From assembly GCA_964441245.1 (NCBI GenBank), contig CAYTVR010000142.1:1-18002 (forward strand): 18,002 nucleotides of DNA, written 5' to 3'. Origin of the DNA: JALZUU01 sp964441245 (GTDB taxonomy: Bacteria > Bacteroidota > Bacteroidia > Chitinophagales > Saprospiraceae). Position numbers and translations under genes: made by a program. This document shows, piece after piece, positions 1 through 7,013 of the stretch. Under the pieces are notes generated by a model. It saw only the letters and a program-made list of their open reading frames with translations, made no database searches and was not told the origin of the DNA. Numbering within the stretch: the first letter of the stretch is position 1; each line of letters opens with the position of its first letter.

Positions 1-541
1 TGTTTAAGGTATTGAATAATAAATGTGGATTAAGTTTTGATTTTAAGGTTTTTAATTCACTTAGAAGATTCTTGTTTTCCAAATCCCTTTTTACCTCTTG
101 ATTATTAAACCAATCCATTCCAAATTTATAAAAAGTACCAAGTCCACCAGAAAATAATATGCCTACTATACTGCCTATGTAGAGGTGAACTATATTGACA
201 TTTGCAGTAAAAGATCCAGGAGGAAATAGTTGTTGTTGAATATTAGTGAAATAAAATATTCCCCACATTAGTAGCAGTTCAAGAGGGAATATTATAAAAG
301 CTGTTAAAATGACATAGGCAGCAAACTTCTTATATTTTCTTTTTCCAAGATAATCGGGTACAAGTTTATAATAAAACACATAAAATCTTAATAATAACCA
401 GATAGAAAACATTGATGAGATTGCAATTAGCTCAGTGGTGTCGTTAAGCTCAATGCTGTAATAAACGATCATTAAACTTAAAAAAAACACAAAGCACCAT
501 GCTAGAAAATGAAAAAGAAGAAGAACAGCCGTTTTGTTCAT
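1..541 (-). CDS. LytS/YehU-type sensor histidine kinase, N-terminal part (cut by window edge)
   Basis: This minus-strand reading frame starts with ATG at 541 and stays open for 180 codons to the left edge, so the 3' end is missing. The protein begins with four hydrophobic segments at about residues 5-28, 37-58, 72-98 and 118-138, consistent with an inner-membrane sensor. A charged linker follows, then the start of a PF06580-type kinase core: LKSKLNPHLLFNTLN at residues 166-180, with the predicted phospho-accepting His173. The family consensus is LKAQINPHFLFN, so Phe to Leu is the only notable change. Members of this family usually phosphorylate LytTR-type response regulators, and the partner is probably encoded beyond the left edge. 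The HATPase domain is also out of view. Family assignment is confident; the signal sensed is unknown. Confidence 0.85.
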   Translation of the reverse strand, partial: MNKTAVLLLFHFLAWCFVFFLSLMIVYYSIELNDTTELIAISSMFSIWLLLRFYVFYYKLVPDYLGKRKYKKFAAYVILTAFIIFPLELLLMWGIFYFTNIQQQLFPPGSFTANVNIVHLYIGSIVGILFSGGLGTFYKFGMDWFNNQEVKRDLENKNLLSELKTLKSKLNPHLLFNTLN

Positions 542-709
542 ATTAGTATTACTTTATTGATTAAATATGAATCAAAAATCTCACAATATATGGTCTCATA
601 CAAAAGCAATCCTTGCCTAGGGTGTTTTTATCTATTGATTCTATTTTTTAATCGGTAGATCAGATTGGCTTGCGGATAGCTTAGTTTTAGCGATGTAATC
701 TAAAATATT
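542..709. other. Intergenic gap upstream of the LytS-type kinase
   Basis: This gap separates two minus-strand genes and should carry the promoter of the kinase at 541. No exact TAnnTTTG box was found on the minus strand; the closest is ACCATATATTGTG around 585-600. A weak dyad (TTTTAG/CTAAAA, 685-705) sits just after the stop of the upstream gene, but it has no U-tract on the minus strand, so it is a poor terminator candidate. I see no other gene here. Confidence 0.4.
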
Positions 710-2764
710 TTATTTAAACTGGATAGAAAGTGCTTTTTCCAATGTTGAATCTTCATCAAAAATAACTCGGCCATTTTTATTATTAATGACTTTAATGTTG
801 GTCATTCCATTTTTTCTACGAATTTCTAAATCAAAATCTTGACCAAAAGCTTTTACCTTTCTAAGAGCCATATGATCCCATCCAGTTGGTAATTTTGGTA
901 AACAAGAAAAGCTACTGAATCCTGTTGCTTTTATGCCAAAGAGCCCTTCCGTGAAAACTCGACAGTAAAGACCGCTTTCCGCGGAAAGGTGTGCCATGTC
1001 TCCTTCAGGATAAGCTTCGACGACGTAAGGAACTCTATTCCCGAGCAATCGTTCTTGTGAAAATTGTTCTAATTTTTCTAGGGAAAGATCAGTCGCTCCA
1101 GCTAAAAAAGTTCCACGTAAAGCGTAGAGTGTACCTCGATCCCAGAAAATTTTAGCGATGTCTTCATTATCACTATTTTTTTCAACATGTACGCCATTAT
1201 CTGACCAAAGTCGATCAAATAAAGCATGAGTGGTCGCTTCTTTTCTATCGTGAATACCGACGACCAGAGGTAGGCAAATCCAATGTCGTAAATATTGATG
1301 TTCTTTATAGTATTTGTAAGTGACCAAGCCTTCAATGTTAGCACCAAAATATTTTTCGATAGACTCCTTTAGTTGCTTTGCTTTCTTTTGATATAGAGCA
1401 CTAGTGGCTTTGGGCATACCGAGTGCATGAGTCAAATCTACTGCCAAATCAAGCGCACCGTAATATAAAGCTGAAGTGGATAGATTGGCTGTTCCTGTTG
1501 GAATTCTATCTTCCATTTCATCGGATTCAGATTTGACGACTCCTTCCTCATTGAGCTGTCTATGATTGTATTCAAGGCACCAACTAATCAAAGGCCAAAG
1601 TTGATTAGCTACTTTTCGATTACCTAAAGCTAATACGTATTGACTTGCTCCATAAGCGATCATTGCCGCATCACCTCGATCCAACAAAAAAGGAGGAACA
1701 GTTCCTTCAATTTCAAACGCGTATCTAATTTTTTCAAACTGCGGATTGATCTCTTTTGCGAAAGCCAAGAATGCATTCATAGCGGATTCATTGCCTTGGT
1801 CGTATCCTAAAAATGGGAAAAAAGGATTGACATATTCTGCTTGATCATTGGCCCAAATTCCCACATAGTAGCGACCACCACCAGGAGAATGAATCAAACC
1901 CATTTTTGATTCAAAGATACTTTCTGATGCTCTGATTTTTGAAAATTCGAAAAGGGTATTTAAAGTTGGATTTGGAGTTTCTAAAATTAATGAGCTAGAC
2001 ATTTTATTTAAAAAGGTTACTCTTTCTGCTAAGGCCATTTCAGCACTTTGAGTCGGAATTTCTTCGCCTTCACGTGTCGCCATTATTTTGATAGAAAAAG
2101 AGATAGACTCACTGGCTGCTAGTTCAAAAGTAGTCGGTGCATTAGATTGTACAATGGTGGTAAAAATACCAGAAGCCCCCATTTCCTGATTTTTAGAAAA
2201 GGTATTGATGGACTTAATGGTCAAAAGACTATCTGTTGTGTTGGTAAGAGTCCATTGTTCTATAAAAGATCGTTGGGAAGGAGATGGGAACAATTTTCTG
2301 TTTAGTGTAAGCCCCAAATTAGATACTTGATGCTCGAAATGAAGTAAACCTTTTATTTGTAAGTTTTTTAGTGGTCCTGGAACAAAACGCTTGTCGCCGA
2401 TATATAATTTAGGCAAGATATCATCTTGATGTGTCTGCTTTAAATAGGCTCGGTAAATAAACCAATCAGGTTCAGTGCTTTTGATAAAAGGATGTAGTTG
2501 AGGAAAAAGAACTTGTCGTTCCAAATGGAGGATACCACTCGTGTCAACTTCATAACTGACGATGCCAGCTACTCGTTTGCCAGCCATTTCTATATTGTCT
2601 TTGTGGGGCAGATTTTGAAAGGATGCTACCTCCCATTGTATAGCTGTATTGGATTGGACTTGCCATCTATTAGGTGGTTGCTGTTGCGCAAATGAACATT
2701 GGATAAGTAAGAGTTGTGATAATAAAATGAAGAGGTATTGAAGTATTGTGTTTTTCATGTTCAT
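710..2764 (-). CDS. Exported six-hairpin glycosidase-like protein
   Basis: The 684-residue protein starts with a hydrophobic signal peptide (residues 1-26). Cleavage is probably after SFA, before QQQPP; the Cys at 23 lacks a proper lipobox, so a periplasmic or secreted product is likelier than a lipoprotein. Residues about 30-250 look like the beta-rich N-terminal domain common in alpha-glycoside hydrolases. Residues about 260-600 look alpha-helical, with acidic and aromatic patches such as SPGGGRYYVGIWANDQAEY, DRGDAA and SESDEMEDRIPTG. The C-terminal stretch (about 605-650), with LPTGWDHMALRKVKAFG followed by a beta-rich tail, is typical of the (alpha/alpha)6-barrel superfamily. I cannot assign a GH family or substrate, nor name the catalytic acids. 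ATG at 2758, two codons downstream, is an equally good start. It lies 40 bases downstream of the DUF1697 gene and may be co-transcribed with it. Confidence 0.7.
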   Translation of the reverse strand: MNMKNTILQYLFILLSQLLLIQCSFAQQQPPNRWQVQSNTAIQWEVASFQNLPHKDNIEMAGKRVAGIVSYEVDTSGILHLERQVLFPQLHPFIKSTEPDWFIYRAYLKQTHQDDILPKLYIGDKRFVPGPLKNLQIKGLLHFEHQVSNLGLTLNRKLFPSPSQRSFIEQWTLTNTTDSLLTIKSINTFSKNQEMGASGIFTTIVQSNAPTTFELAASESISFSIKIMATREGEEIPTQSAEMALAERVTFLNKMSSSLILETPNPTLNTLFEFSKIRASESIFESKMGLIHSPGGGRYYVGIWANDQAEYVNPFFPFLGYDQGNESAMNAFLAFAKEINPQFEKIRYAFEIEGTVPPFLLDRGDAAMIAYGASQYVLALGNRKVANQLWPLISWCLEYNHRQLNEEGVVKSESDEMEDRIPTGTANLSTSALYYGALDLAVDLTHALGMPKATSALYQKKAKQLKESIEKYFGANIEGLVTYKYYKEHQYLRHWICLPLVVGIHDRKEATTHALFDRLWSDNGVHVEKNSDNEDIAKIFWDRGTLYALRGTFLAGATDLSLEKLEQFSQERLLGNRVPYVVEAYPEGDMAHLSAESGLYCRVFTEGLFGIKATGFSSFSCLPKLPTGWDHMALRKVKAFGQDFDLEIRRKNGMTNIKVINNKNGRVIFDEDSTLEKALSIQFK

Positions 2765-2804
2765 TGAGTGACTGATCCCAATAATTTGAGGAATTAAAAA
2801 TGAT

Positions 2805-3344
2805 TTACTCCTTTGCCAAATCCAATAGTTTGTTAATCGTTTTCCAGTTTCTAGTCGTTGCGGAAACTCTTAATTTTCTTTCAAAGAAACCATTATTCAA
2901 TTTTGTTTTACCATATTTCTCACAATGGATAAAAACATCTTGACCAATGATTTGGAATTCATCGGGTGCGTAATCTATAGCTGTTATTTTTTCCACATTT
3001 GAAGTTTCTGGTATTTCGGCGAGAAAAGTAACATGCAATTTTTCTTTAGCTAGATCCTTTCTTTTTAGAAATGGATTAGAGGTCAAGGTACTTTTTATTT
3101 GATCCATCGTTTTGACTTGTACCGATACTTCGAAGTCATATTGCTTGATAATGGCTGTGGCAATTTTTTGCGCGAACTTTTTTTCTTCAACTTTTTTCTT
3201 TAAATCAAAAATAACATTCCCACTTTGGATATAAGTGATCACATTAGTGGATCCTAGTTTTTCATAAATGCTTTTTAAATCAGCCATCAAAATTTTTCTT
3301 CTTCCGCCCACATTGATTCCTCGTAGTATAGATATGTATTTCAT
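2805..3344 (-). CDS. DUF1697 family protein
   Basis: This is a 179-residue soluble protein. The N-terminus, MKYISILRGINVGGRRKILM, followed by DLKSIYEKLG and a YIQSGNVIFD segment near residue 40, is the hallmark of DUF1697 (the alpha/beta fold family formerly called YcgE-like). The C-terminal half keeps the usual FLAEIPETS, the ...YAPDEFQIIGQDVFIHC block and the closing TTRNWKTINKLLDLA. Length is normal for the family and no residue looks missing. The biochemical role is unknown; in many bacteria these are strain-variable singletons. It lies between a DUF1801-like gene and the glycosidase-like gene on the same strand. The 93-base upstream gap carries a repeated TTAGTGT motif that could be regulatory. 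Confidence 0.85.
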   Translation of the reverse strand: MKYISILRGINVGGRRKILMADLKSIYEKLGSTNVITYIQSGNVIFDLKKKVEEKKFAQKIATAIIKQYDFEVSVQVKTMDQIKSTLTSNPFLKRKDLAKEKLHVTFLAEIPETSNVEKITAIDYAPDEFQIIGQDVFIHCEKYGKTKLNNGFFERKLRVSATTRNWKTINKLLDLAKE

Positions 3345-3356
3345 TTGTTTGTGTTT

Positions 3357-3432
3357 TTAGTGTTCATGTATTGAAATGTTAGTGTCTTCACGTTTACTAT
3401 GGTAGAAGTAAATTAGAATACCTTAACACTAA
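3357..3432. repeat. Three-copy TTAGTGT motif upstream of the DUF1697 gene
   Basis: TTAGTGT occurs at 3357-3363 and again at 3379-3385, a 22-base period of about two helical turns. Its reverse complement ACACTAA is at 3426-3432. The outer copies extend to a 10-base inverted repeat (TTTTAGTGTT at 3355-3364 against AACACTAAAA at 3425-3434). They fill the gap between two minus-strand genes, just upstream of the DUF1697 start at 3344. This fits an operator, but in AT-rich DNA chance is possible. Confidence 0.35.
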
Positions 3433-3437
3433 AACAA

Positions 3438-3821
3438 TTATTGACTCAATAAACCATCTTTTTGATAAAGGGTAATGGCTTTGGCGATGAGGTCTTTGAA
3501 TTCAGATTCTAATTCAGAACTGAGTGATTTGATGTGAAAACAACTTTTACCTTTTAGACATTTTTTCATTTCATCCGAAAAAGAATCCACTAGATGATCA
3601 CGATGAGTATAGGCAGGGAAAAAATAAAAACGAATATCTTTTGCTTTCATAAGAATCGTAGCAAAATAAAAGCCATCCACTTTTTTTTTGCCTTGTATGG
3701 CTTCAATGGTTCCAGTCACCTCAAATTTAGCATCTGTATCTGCGGTGATTTTGAGATGAGTTTGGTGATTCTTTAAAAGATCAATTAGGGTTTGTCTTAT
3801 TTCAGGTAGTGACTTACTCAT
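3438..3821 (-). CDS. DUF1801-like protein
   Basis: This is a 127-residue soluble protein. The middle, KKVDGFYFATILMKAKDIRF followed by YFFPAYTH, and the KCLKGKSCFHIKSL segment near residues 86-100 match small Bacteroidetes proteins annotated as DUF1801 domain-containing, as does the C-terminal ITLYQKDGLL. That fold resembles the SufE/IscU-like and YdhG families, but no activity is established. No signal peptide or membrane segment is present. The gene is divergent from prs and shares the 260-base upstream region with it; a near-match to the Bacteroidetes -7 box (AATCTTTG on the minus strand) lies about 25-30 bases upstream of the start. The assignment rests on motif memory, so it is moderate. 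Confidence 0.6.
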   Translation of the reverse strand: MSKSLPEIRQTLIDLLKNHQTHLKITADTDAKFEVTGTIEAIQGKKKVDGFYFATILMKAKDIRFYFFPAYTHRDHLVDSFSDEMKKCLKGKSCFHIKSLSSELESEFKDLIAKAITLYQKDGLLSQ

Positions 3822-3958
3822 AGTTGATAATGATTTTTTTTTGACAAAGATTGATTAGCGTTAAGATAGTTTTGGATTATTTTAAGTCATCATGCAATTT
3901 AATAATTATTGTTGGAAAATTTTATTCTGTAAAAAGCAAATGACCAATTTAATTACCT

Positions 3959-3966
3959 TATATTTG
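3959..3966 (+). promoter_or_regulatory. Putative -7 promoter box for prs
   Basis: TATATTTG is an exact match to the Bacteroidetes -7 consensus TAnnTTTG. It lies 115 bases upstream of the prs start, implying a leader of roughly 105 bases. No clear -33 TTTG is seen at the expected spacing. Confidence 0.5.
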
Positions 3967-4002
3967 TAGGCATTCTATTGGGACTCAGATTTATCATTTT
4001 TT

Positions 4003-4093
4003 AGGAGGACCAAACACGTTGAGAAATATTTTTTTTCTATCAACCCAAAGTTCTTATCAACTAGAAAAAAACATACTAACATGTCGAATGTAA
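4003..4093 (+). promoter_or_regulatory. prs leader with strong SD and overlapping short ORF
   Basis: A perfect AGGAGG (4003-4008), unusual for this phylum, sits 72 bases upstream of the prs ATG and cannot serve it directly. It is spaced 10 bases from a TTG (4019). From there a 24-codon frame runs out of frame with prs, overlaps its start codon and stops at 4091-4093. This is a possible translated leader controlling prs; there is no proof of translation. Confidence 0.25.
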
Positions 4094-5013
4094 AACTCTT
4101 TTCAGGTACAAATTCTAAATATTTAGCGGAAAAAATTGCGGATTATTACGGTTACTCTTTGGGTAATAATACCGTTATGAAATTTGCAGATGGTGAGATG
4201 CAACCGATAATTAATGAATCTGTTCGGGGTTGTTACACCTTTTTTATTCAATCTACATTTGCTCCTACCGATAATTTGATGGAGTTGTTATTGTTGATTG
4301 ATACCGCAAAACGAGCTTCCGCAGAATATATTATTGCGGTGATCCCTTATTTTGGATATGCTCGCCAAGATCGAAAAGACAAACCAAGGGTACCGATTTC
4401 TGCGAAACTGATAGCCAACTTATTAGAGGCTGCTGGAGCCAATCGCATTATGACCATTGATTTTCATTCCGATCAATTACAAGGTTTTTTCGATATTCCA
4501 GTAGATCACTTAAAGAGTGAAGCGATTTTTATTCCTTACTTAAAGAAAATGGATTTGTCTAATGTCATTTTTGCATCACCAGATGTAGGAGGGGTAAAGC
4601 GAGCACGAACTTACGCTCAATACTTCCAACGAGAATTGGTGATTTGTGATAAATATAGAAAACGGGCTAACGAGGTAGCAGGAATGACTGTCATCGGAGA
4701 GGTAGAAGGAGCAGATGTTATATTAGTGGATGATCTGGTCGATACTGCGGGAACGCTTTGCCGAGCTGCTGATATGTTGATTGAAAAAGGAGCGAAAAGT
4801 GTTCGAGCACTTTGTACACATCCAGTACTTTCTGGAGCTGCTTACGATAATATAGAAAAATCTAAAATTGAAGAAATCATTGTTTGTGATACGATTCCTT
4901 TAAAAAAGGAATCTAATAAGATTAAGGTGCTTTCTACAGCCAAGTTATTTGCTCGAGCCATACGAAATACACACGAACATCGATCTATTTCTGCCTTATT
5001 TGTAGAAGGATAG
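4081..5013 (+). CDS. prs: Ribose-phosphate pyrophosphokinase (PRPP synthase)
   Basis: This enzyme transfers pyrophosphate from ATP to ribose 5-phosphate to make PRPP for purine, pyrimidine, histidine, tryptophan and NAD synthesis. At 310 residues it has the standard class I length. Visible motifs are the flexible catalytic loop YARQDRKDKPRVPISAK (about residues 93-109), the metal/ATP segment IDFHSDQLQGFFDIPVDHL (126-144), and the PRPP-binding loop VDDLVDTAGT (216-225). The last reads DTAGT where many homologues have DTGGT. The ATG at 4081 gives the expected N-terminus, MSNVKLFSGTNSKYLAEKIA. It is followed by rplY, a pairing common in Bacteroidetes. Its 115-base leader contains a strong SD and an out-of-frame short ORF, so translational control is conceivable. 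Confidence 0.97.
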   Translation: MSNVKLFSGTNSKYLAEKIADYYGYSLGNNTVMKFADGEMQPIINESVRGCYTFFIQSTFAPTDNLMELLLLIDTAKRASAEYIIAVIPYFGYARQDRKDKPRVPISAKLIANLLEAAGANRIMTIDFHSDQLQGFFDIPVDHLKSEAIFIPYLKKMDLSNVIFASPDVGGVKRARTYAQYFQRELVICDKYRKRANEVAGMTVIGEVEGADVILVDDLVDTAGTLCRAADMLIEKGAKSVRALCTHPVLSGAAYDNIEKSKIEEIIVCDTIPLKKESNKIKVLSTAKLFARAIRNTHEHRSISALFVEG

Positions 5014-5044
5014 ATCTTTTAAGAAGCTTAAAATCTACATTTTA
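5011..5044 (+). terminator. Possible weak terminator after prs
   Basis: The stop codon of prs begins an imperfect dyad: TTTTAAG (5017-5023) and CTTAAAA (5027-5033) around a 3-base loop, with flanking TAGA/TCTA pairs. It is followed by a short T-run near 5040. The stem is AT-rich and weak. Confidence 0.3.
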
Positions 5045-5088
5045 AAAATATAAAAGCCATTTCTTGATCCTTAGATTTAGGCGTAATT

Positions 5089-5161
5089 AGCGGATTTTTT
5101 CAGTGAAGTAGCTCCGAAAGGTAATTTTTTTAATCTCTTTGTTTGAAAAAGCGGATTTTTT
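5089..5161 (+). repeat. Direct repeat AGCGGATTTTTT
   Basis: The same 12-mer occurs at 5089-5100 and 5150-5161, 61 bases apart, in the prs-rplY gap upstream of the putative rplY promoter. The T-run makes part of the match cheap; the shared AGCGGA core is the informative part. Confidence 0.4.
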
Positions 5162-5174
5162 AACAGGAAATCCT

Positions 5175-5182
5175 TATCTTTG
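5175..5182 (+). promoter_or_regulatory. Putative -7 promoter box for rplY
   Basis: TATCTTTG matches TAnnTTTG exactly. It implies a leader of about 57 bases containing a small hairpin (TTGAGCG 5191-5197, loop AAG, CGCTTAA 5201-5207, one G-U pair). The nearest upstream TTTG is at 5142-5145, too far for a standard -33 element. Confidence 0.6.
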
Positions 5183-5246
5183 CGTGCATTTTGAGCGAAG
5201 CGCTTAAAAAAATCATTAGAAATTAGGATCTAAAATTTATAAGATA

Positions 5247-5858
5247 ATGGAATCAATAGCTATAAACGGTACATTAAGAACTGACTTAGGTAAAAAAGCA
5301 GCTAAAGCTTACAAAAGAGAAGGTAAGGTAATAGGTGTTATCTATGGTGGTGACAAAATTGTTCATTTTTCTGCAATAGCAAAAGACTTTAAGCCTTTGT
5401 TGTACTCAGGAGAATTTAAATTGGTAGATATTACTGTCGATGGTGCTACTTACCAATGTATTCTAAAAGATAGTCAGTTCCACCCAGTAACGGATCAAGT
5501 GATGCATCTTGACTTCTTGCAATTGGTTGCAGGACAAAATGTGAAAGTTGAAATTCCTTTAAAATTCAAAGGAGTTGCTCCTGGTGTAAAAGCAGGTGGT
5601 AAATTGATTGCTAAAGTAAGAAAAGTAAAAATCAAAACAACTCCTGAGAAATTAGTGGATAGTTTATATGTAGATATTTCTGAGTTGAAACTAAATGAGT
5701 CTGTTCGAGTGAGAGATATTGAACTAGGAGAAGGAATGGAAATCATGAACGCTCTTGGTATACCAGTTGCTTCAATTGAAGTTCCACGTGCATTGAAAAG
5801 TGCTGACGCTGCTGGAGAAGGAGCTGTGGAAGGTGAAGCTGCTGCCACTGCTGAATAA
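5247..5858 (+). CDS. rplY: 50S ribosomal protein L25 (Ctc form)
   Basis: L25 binds 5S rRNA in the central protuberance of the large subunit. This is the long Ctc/TL5-type form (203 residues). The N-terminal 5S-binding beta-barrel spans about residues 1-93, from INGTLRTDLGKKAAKAYKREG to the HPVTDQVMHLDFLQL block. A second beta domain (about 98-185) includes VEIPLKFKGVAPGVKAGGKL and DISELKLNESVRVRDI. The tail is rich in Ala, Glu and Gly (SADAAGEGAVEGEAAATAE), as is usual in Bacteroidetes. The ATG at 5247 fits the family start. It lies 233 bases after prs with its own promoter candidate, and a strong terminator closes the unit. Confidence 0.95.
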   Translation: MESIAINGTLRTDLGKKAAKAYKREGKVIGVIYGGDKIVHFSAIAKDFKPLLYSGEFKLVDITVDGATYQCILKDSQFHPVTDQVMHLDFLQLVAGQNVKVEIPLKFKGVAPGVKAGGKLIAKVRKVKIKTTPEKLVDSLYVDISELKLNESVRVRDIELGEGMEIMNALGIPVASIEVPRALKSADAAGEGAVEGEAAATAE

Positions 5859-5889
5859 AGAAGAACATTTTTTTAAAAATGATATTTTG

Positions 5890-5923
5890 AAAGGAGACGT
5901 AGGTAAAGCTACGTCTCCTTTTT
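5890..5923 (+). terminator. Strong intrinsic terminator after rplY
   Basis: This is a perfect 13-bp stem: AAAGGAGACGTAG (5890-5902) pairs with CTACGTCTCCTTT (5909-5921) around the loop GTAAAG, running into a T-tract to 5923. It begins about 30 bases after the rplY stop. Confidence 0.92.
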
Positions 5924-5930
5924 ACGTTTG
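5923..5930 (+). promoter_or_regulatory. Putative -7 promoter box for the omega-amidase gene
   Basis: TACGTTTG matches TAnnTTTG exactly. It starts at the last T of the rplY terminator, 26 bases upstream of the amidase ATG. Transcription would start near 5937, giving a leader of about 20 bases. Confidence 0.5.
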
Positions 5931-5956
5931 ATTAATCGTTTAAATTCATTTTCATA

Positions 5957-6745
5957 ATGTCATCAAGCAATTCAATACTTACCCTAACGTTGATTCAGAG
6001 TCCTTTGGAATGGGAAAATATTCATTCGAACCTATCTAATTTTGAACAAAAACTAAAAAGGATTGGTCAAGCTACGGATATCATCGTTTTACCTGAAATG
6101 TTTACTACGGGTTTTAGTATGTCTGCCCCAACTTTAGCGGAGACAATGGATGGTTCCACAATGAATTGGTTAAAGACACAAGCGGCTCAATATGATGCAG
6201 TCATCACCGGAAGTTTTATTGTAAAGGAAAACGGGAAATATTATAATCGCCTGATTTGGATGCAGCCAGATGGACATTTTGAAAGTTATGATAAACGTCA
6301 CCTTTTTACTTTAGCTAAAGAGCAGGAGACCTATACTTCTGGCACTCAAAAACTATTGGTAAATTATAAGGGTTGGAAAATCTGTCCTTTAGTTTGTTAT
6401 GATTTGCGTTTCCCAGTATGGAGCCGAAATGTGGAACAATATGATCTATTGATTTATGTAGCAAACTGGCCAGATCGACGCCGAGATGCTTGGAAAACGT
6501 TACTTAAAGCTCGGGCAATTGAGAATCAAGTTTATACGATTGGAGTGAACAGAGTAGGGAAGGATGAAAAAGATTTAAATTATTCGGGTGATTCTTCCTT
6601 GTTCGATTATCAAGGCGAACTCATTTATCAGGTAGCTAATCGCCCAGATATATTTACCACTACCTTGTCTAAGGCTCCGCAAGATAATTTTAGAAATAAA
6701 CTAAATTTCTTAGCAGATCAGGACTCTTTTCACATTGACCTTTAG
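5957..6745 (+). CDS. Nitrilase-superfamily omega-amidase (YafV/Nit2-like)
   Basis: This is a 262-residue carbon-nitrogen hydrolase. The Glu-Lys-Cys triad is visible: Glu47 in VLPEMFTTGFSM, Lys113 in YDKRHLF and Cys147 in CPLVCYDLRFPVW. The FSM after PEMF, the KRHLF block and the C-terminal QDSFHIDL region point to the YafV branch. Those enzymes hydrolyse alpha-ketoglutaramate and alpha-ketosuccinamate to 2-oxoacids and ammonia, a repair or salvage step after glutamine transamination. The protein is cytosolic and has normal length. It lies between the rplY terminator and the NlpC/P60 gene, with no operon partner evident. Superfamily is certain, the omega-amidase subgroup likely, and the substrate is not tested. 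Confidence 0.88.
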   Translation: MSSSNSILTLTLIQSPLEWENIHSNLSNFEQKLKRIGQATDIIVLPEMFTTGFSMSAPTLAETMDGSTMNWLKTQAAQYDAVITGSFIVKENGKYYNRLIWMQPDGHFESYDKRHLFTLAKEQETYTSGTQKLLVNYKGWKICPLVCYDLRFPVWSRNVEQYDLLIYVANWPDRRRDAWKTLLKARAIENQVYTIGVNRVGKDEKDLNYSGDSSLFDYQGELIYQVANRPDIFTTTLSKAPQDNFRNKLNFLADQDSFHIDL

Positions 6746-6851
6746 ACCCCCAAAAGAAAACTTATTCCTAATCATTTTATAGTTGGAAGTATTTCAATTC
6801 ACATAGTTGATACTAATTATATGTTGAGACTCGTTTGTAAATTGGATACTT

Positions 6852-6883
6852 AAAAAAAACGGCCCGAAAATGATTTCGGACCG
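6852..6883 (-). terminator. Intrinsic terminator oriented on the minus strand
   Basis: Stem 6860-6869 pairs with 6874-6883 around loop ATGA. On the plus strand it contains a C-A mismatch (6863/6880). On the minus strand that pair becomes G-U, and the stem is followed directly by eight U (6859-6852). The T-tract and wobble pair both indicate function on the minus strand, where no recognised gene lies upstream. Confidence 0.65.
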
Positions 6884-6923
6884 AGTACTTATTGTCTTTT
6901 TATAGTTTATATAACCCTATTAA

Positions 6924-6944
6924 CTAACCTTGACAACAAGCCAT
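6924..6944 (-). other. Tiny ORF MACCQG upstream of the minus-strand terminator
   Basis: On the minus strand an ATG at 6944 reads MACCQG and stops at 6924, about 40 bases before the terminator at 6883-6852. Tandem cysteine codons close to a terminator resemble an attenuator leader, but no minus-strand gene follows the terminator. Chance occurrence is quite possible. Confidence 0.12.
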
Positions 6945-7013
6945 ATTTTGAAATTTGTGTTTTTTCGCGAAAGCATAGTTAATAGACAAAATAAATATTC
7001 TAAAAACAATACT

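Noticed and set aside
1102..1347. Plus-strand ORF inside the glycosidase-like gene
   Set aside because: It is a shadow frame within a well-supported minus-strand gene.
5495..5848. Long minus-strand ORF opposite rplY
   Set aside because: It is low-complexity (Ser/Ala/Pro) and the mirror of the L25 coding frame; no family features.
6930..7013. TTG start giving a 28-residue extension to the NlpC/P60 protein
   Set aside because: It would bury the lipoprotein signal peptide; ATG at 7014 gives a normal signal and lipobox.
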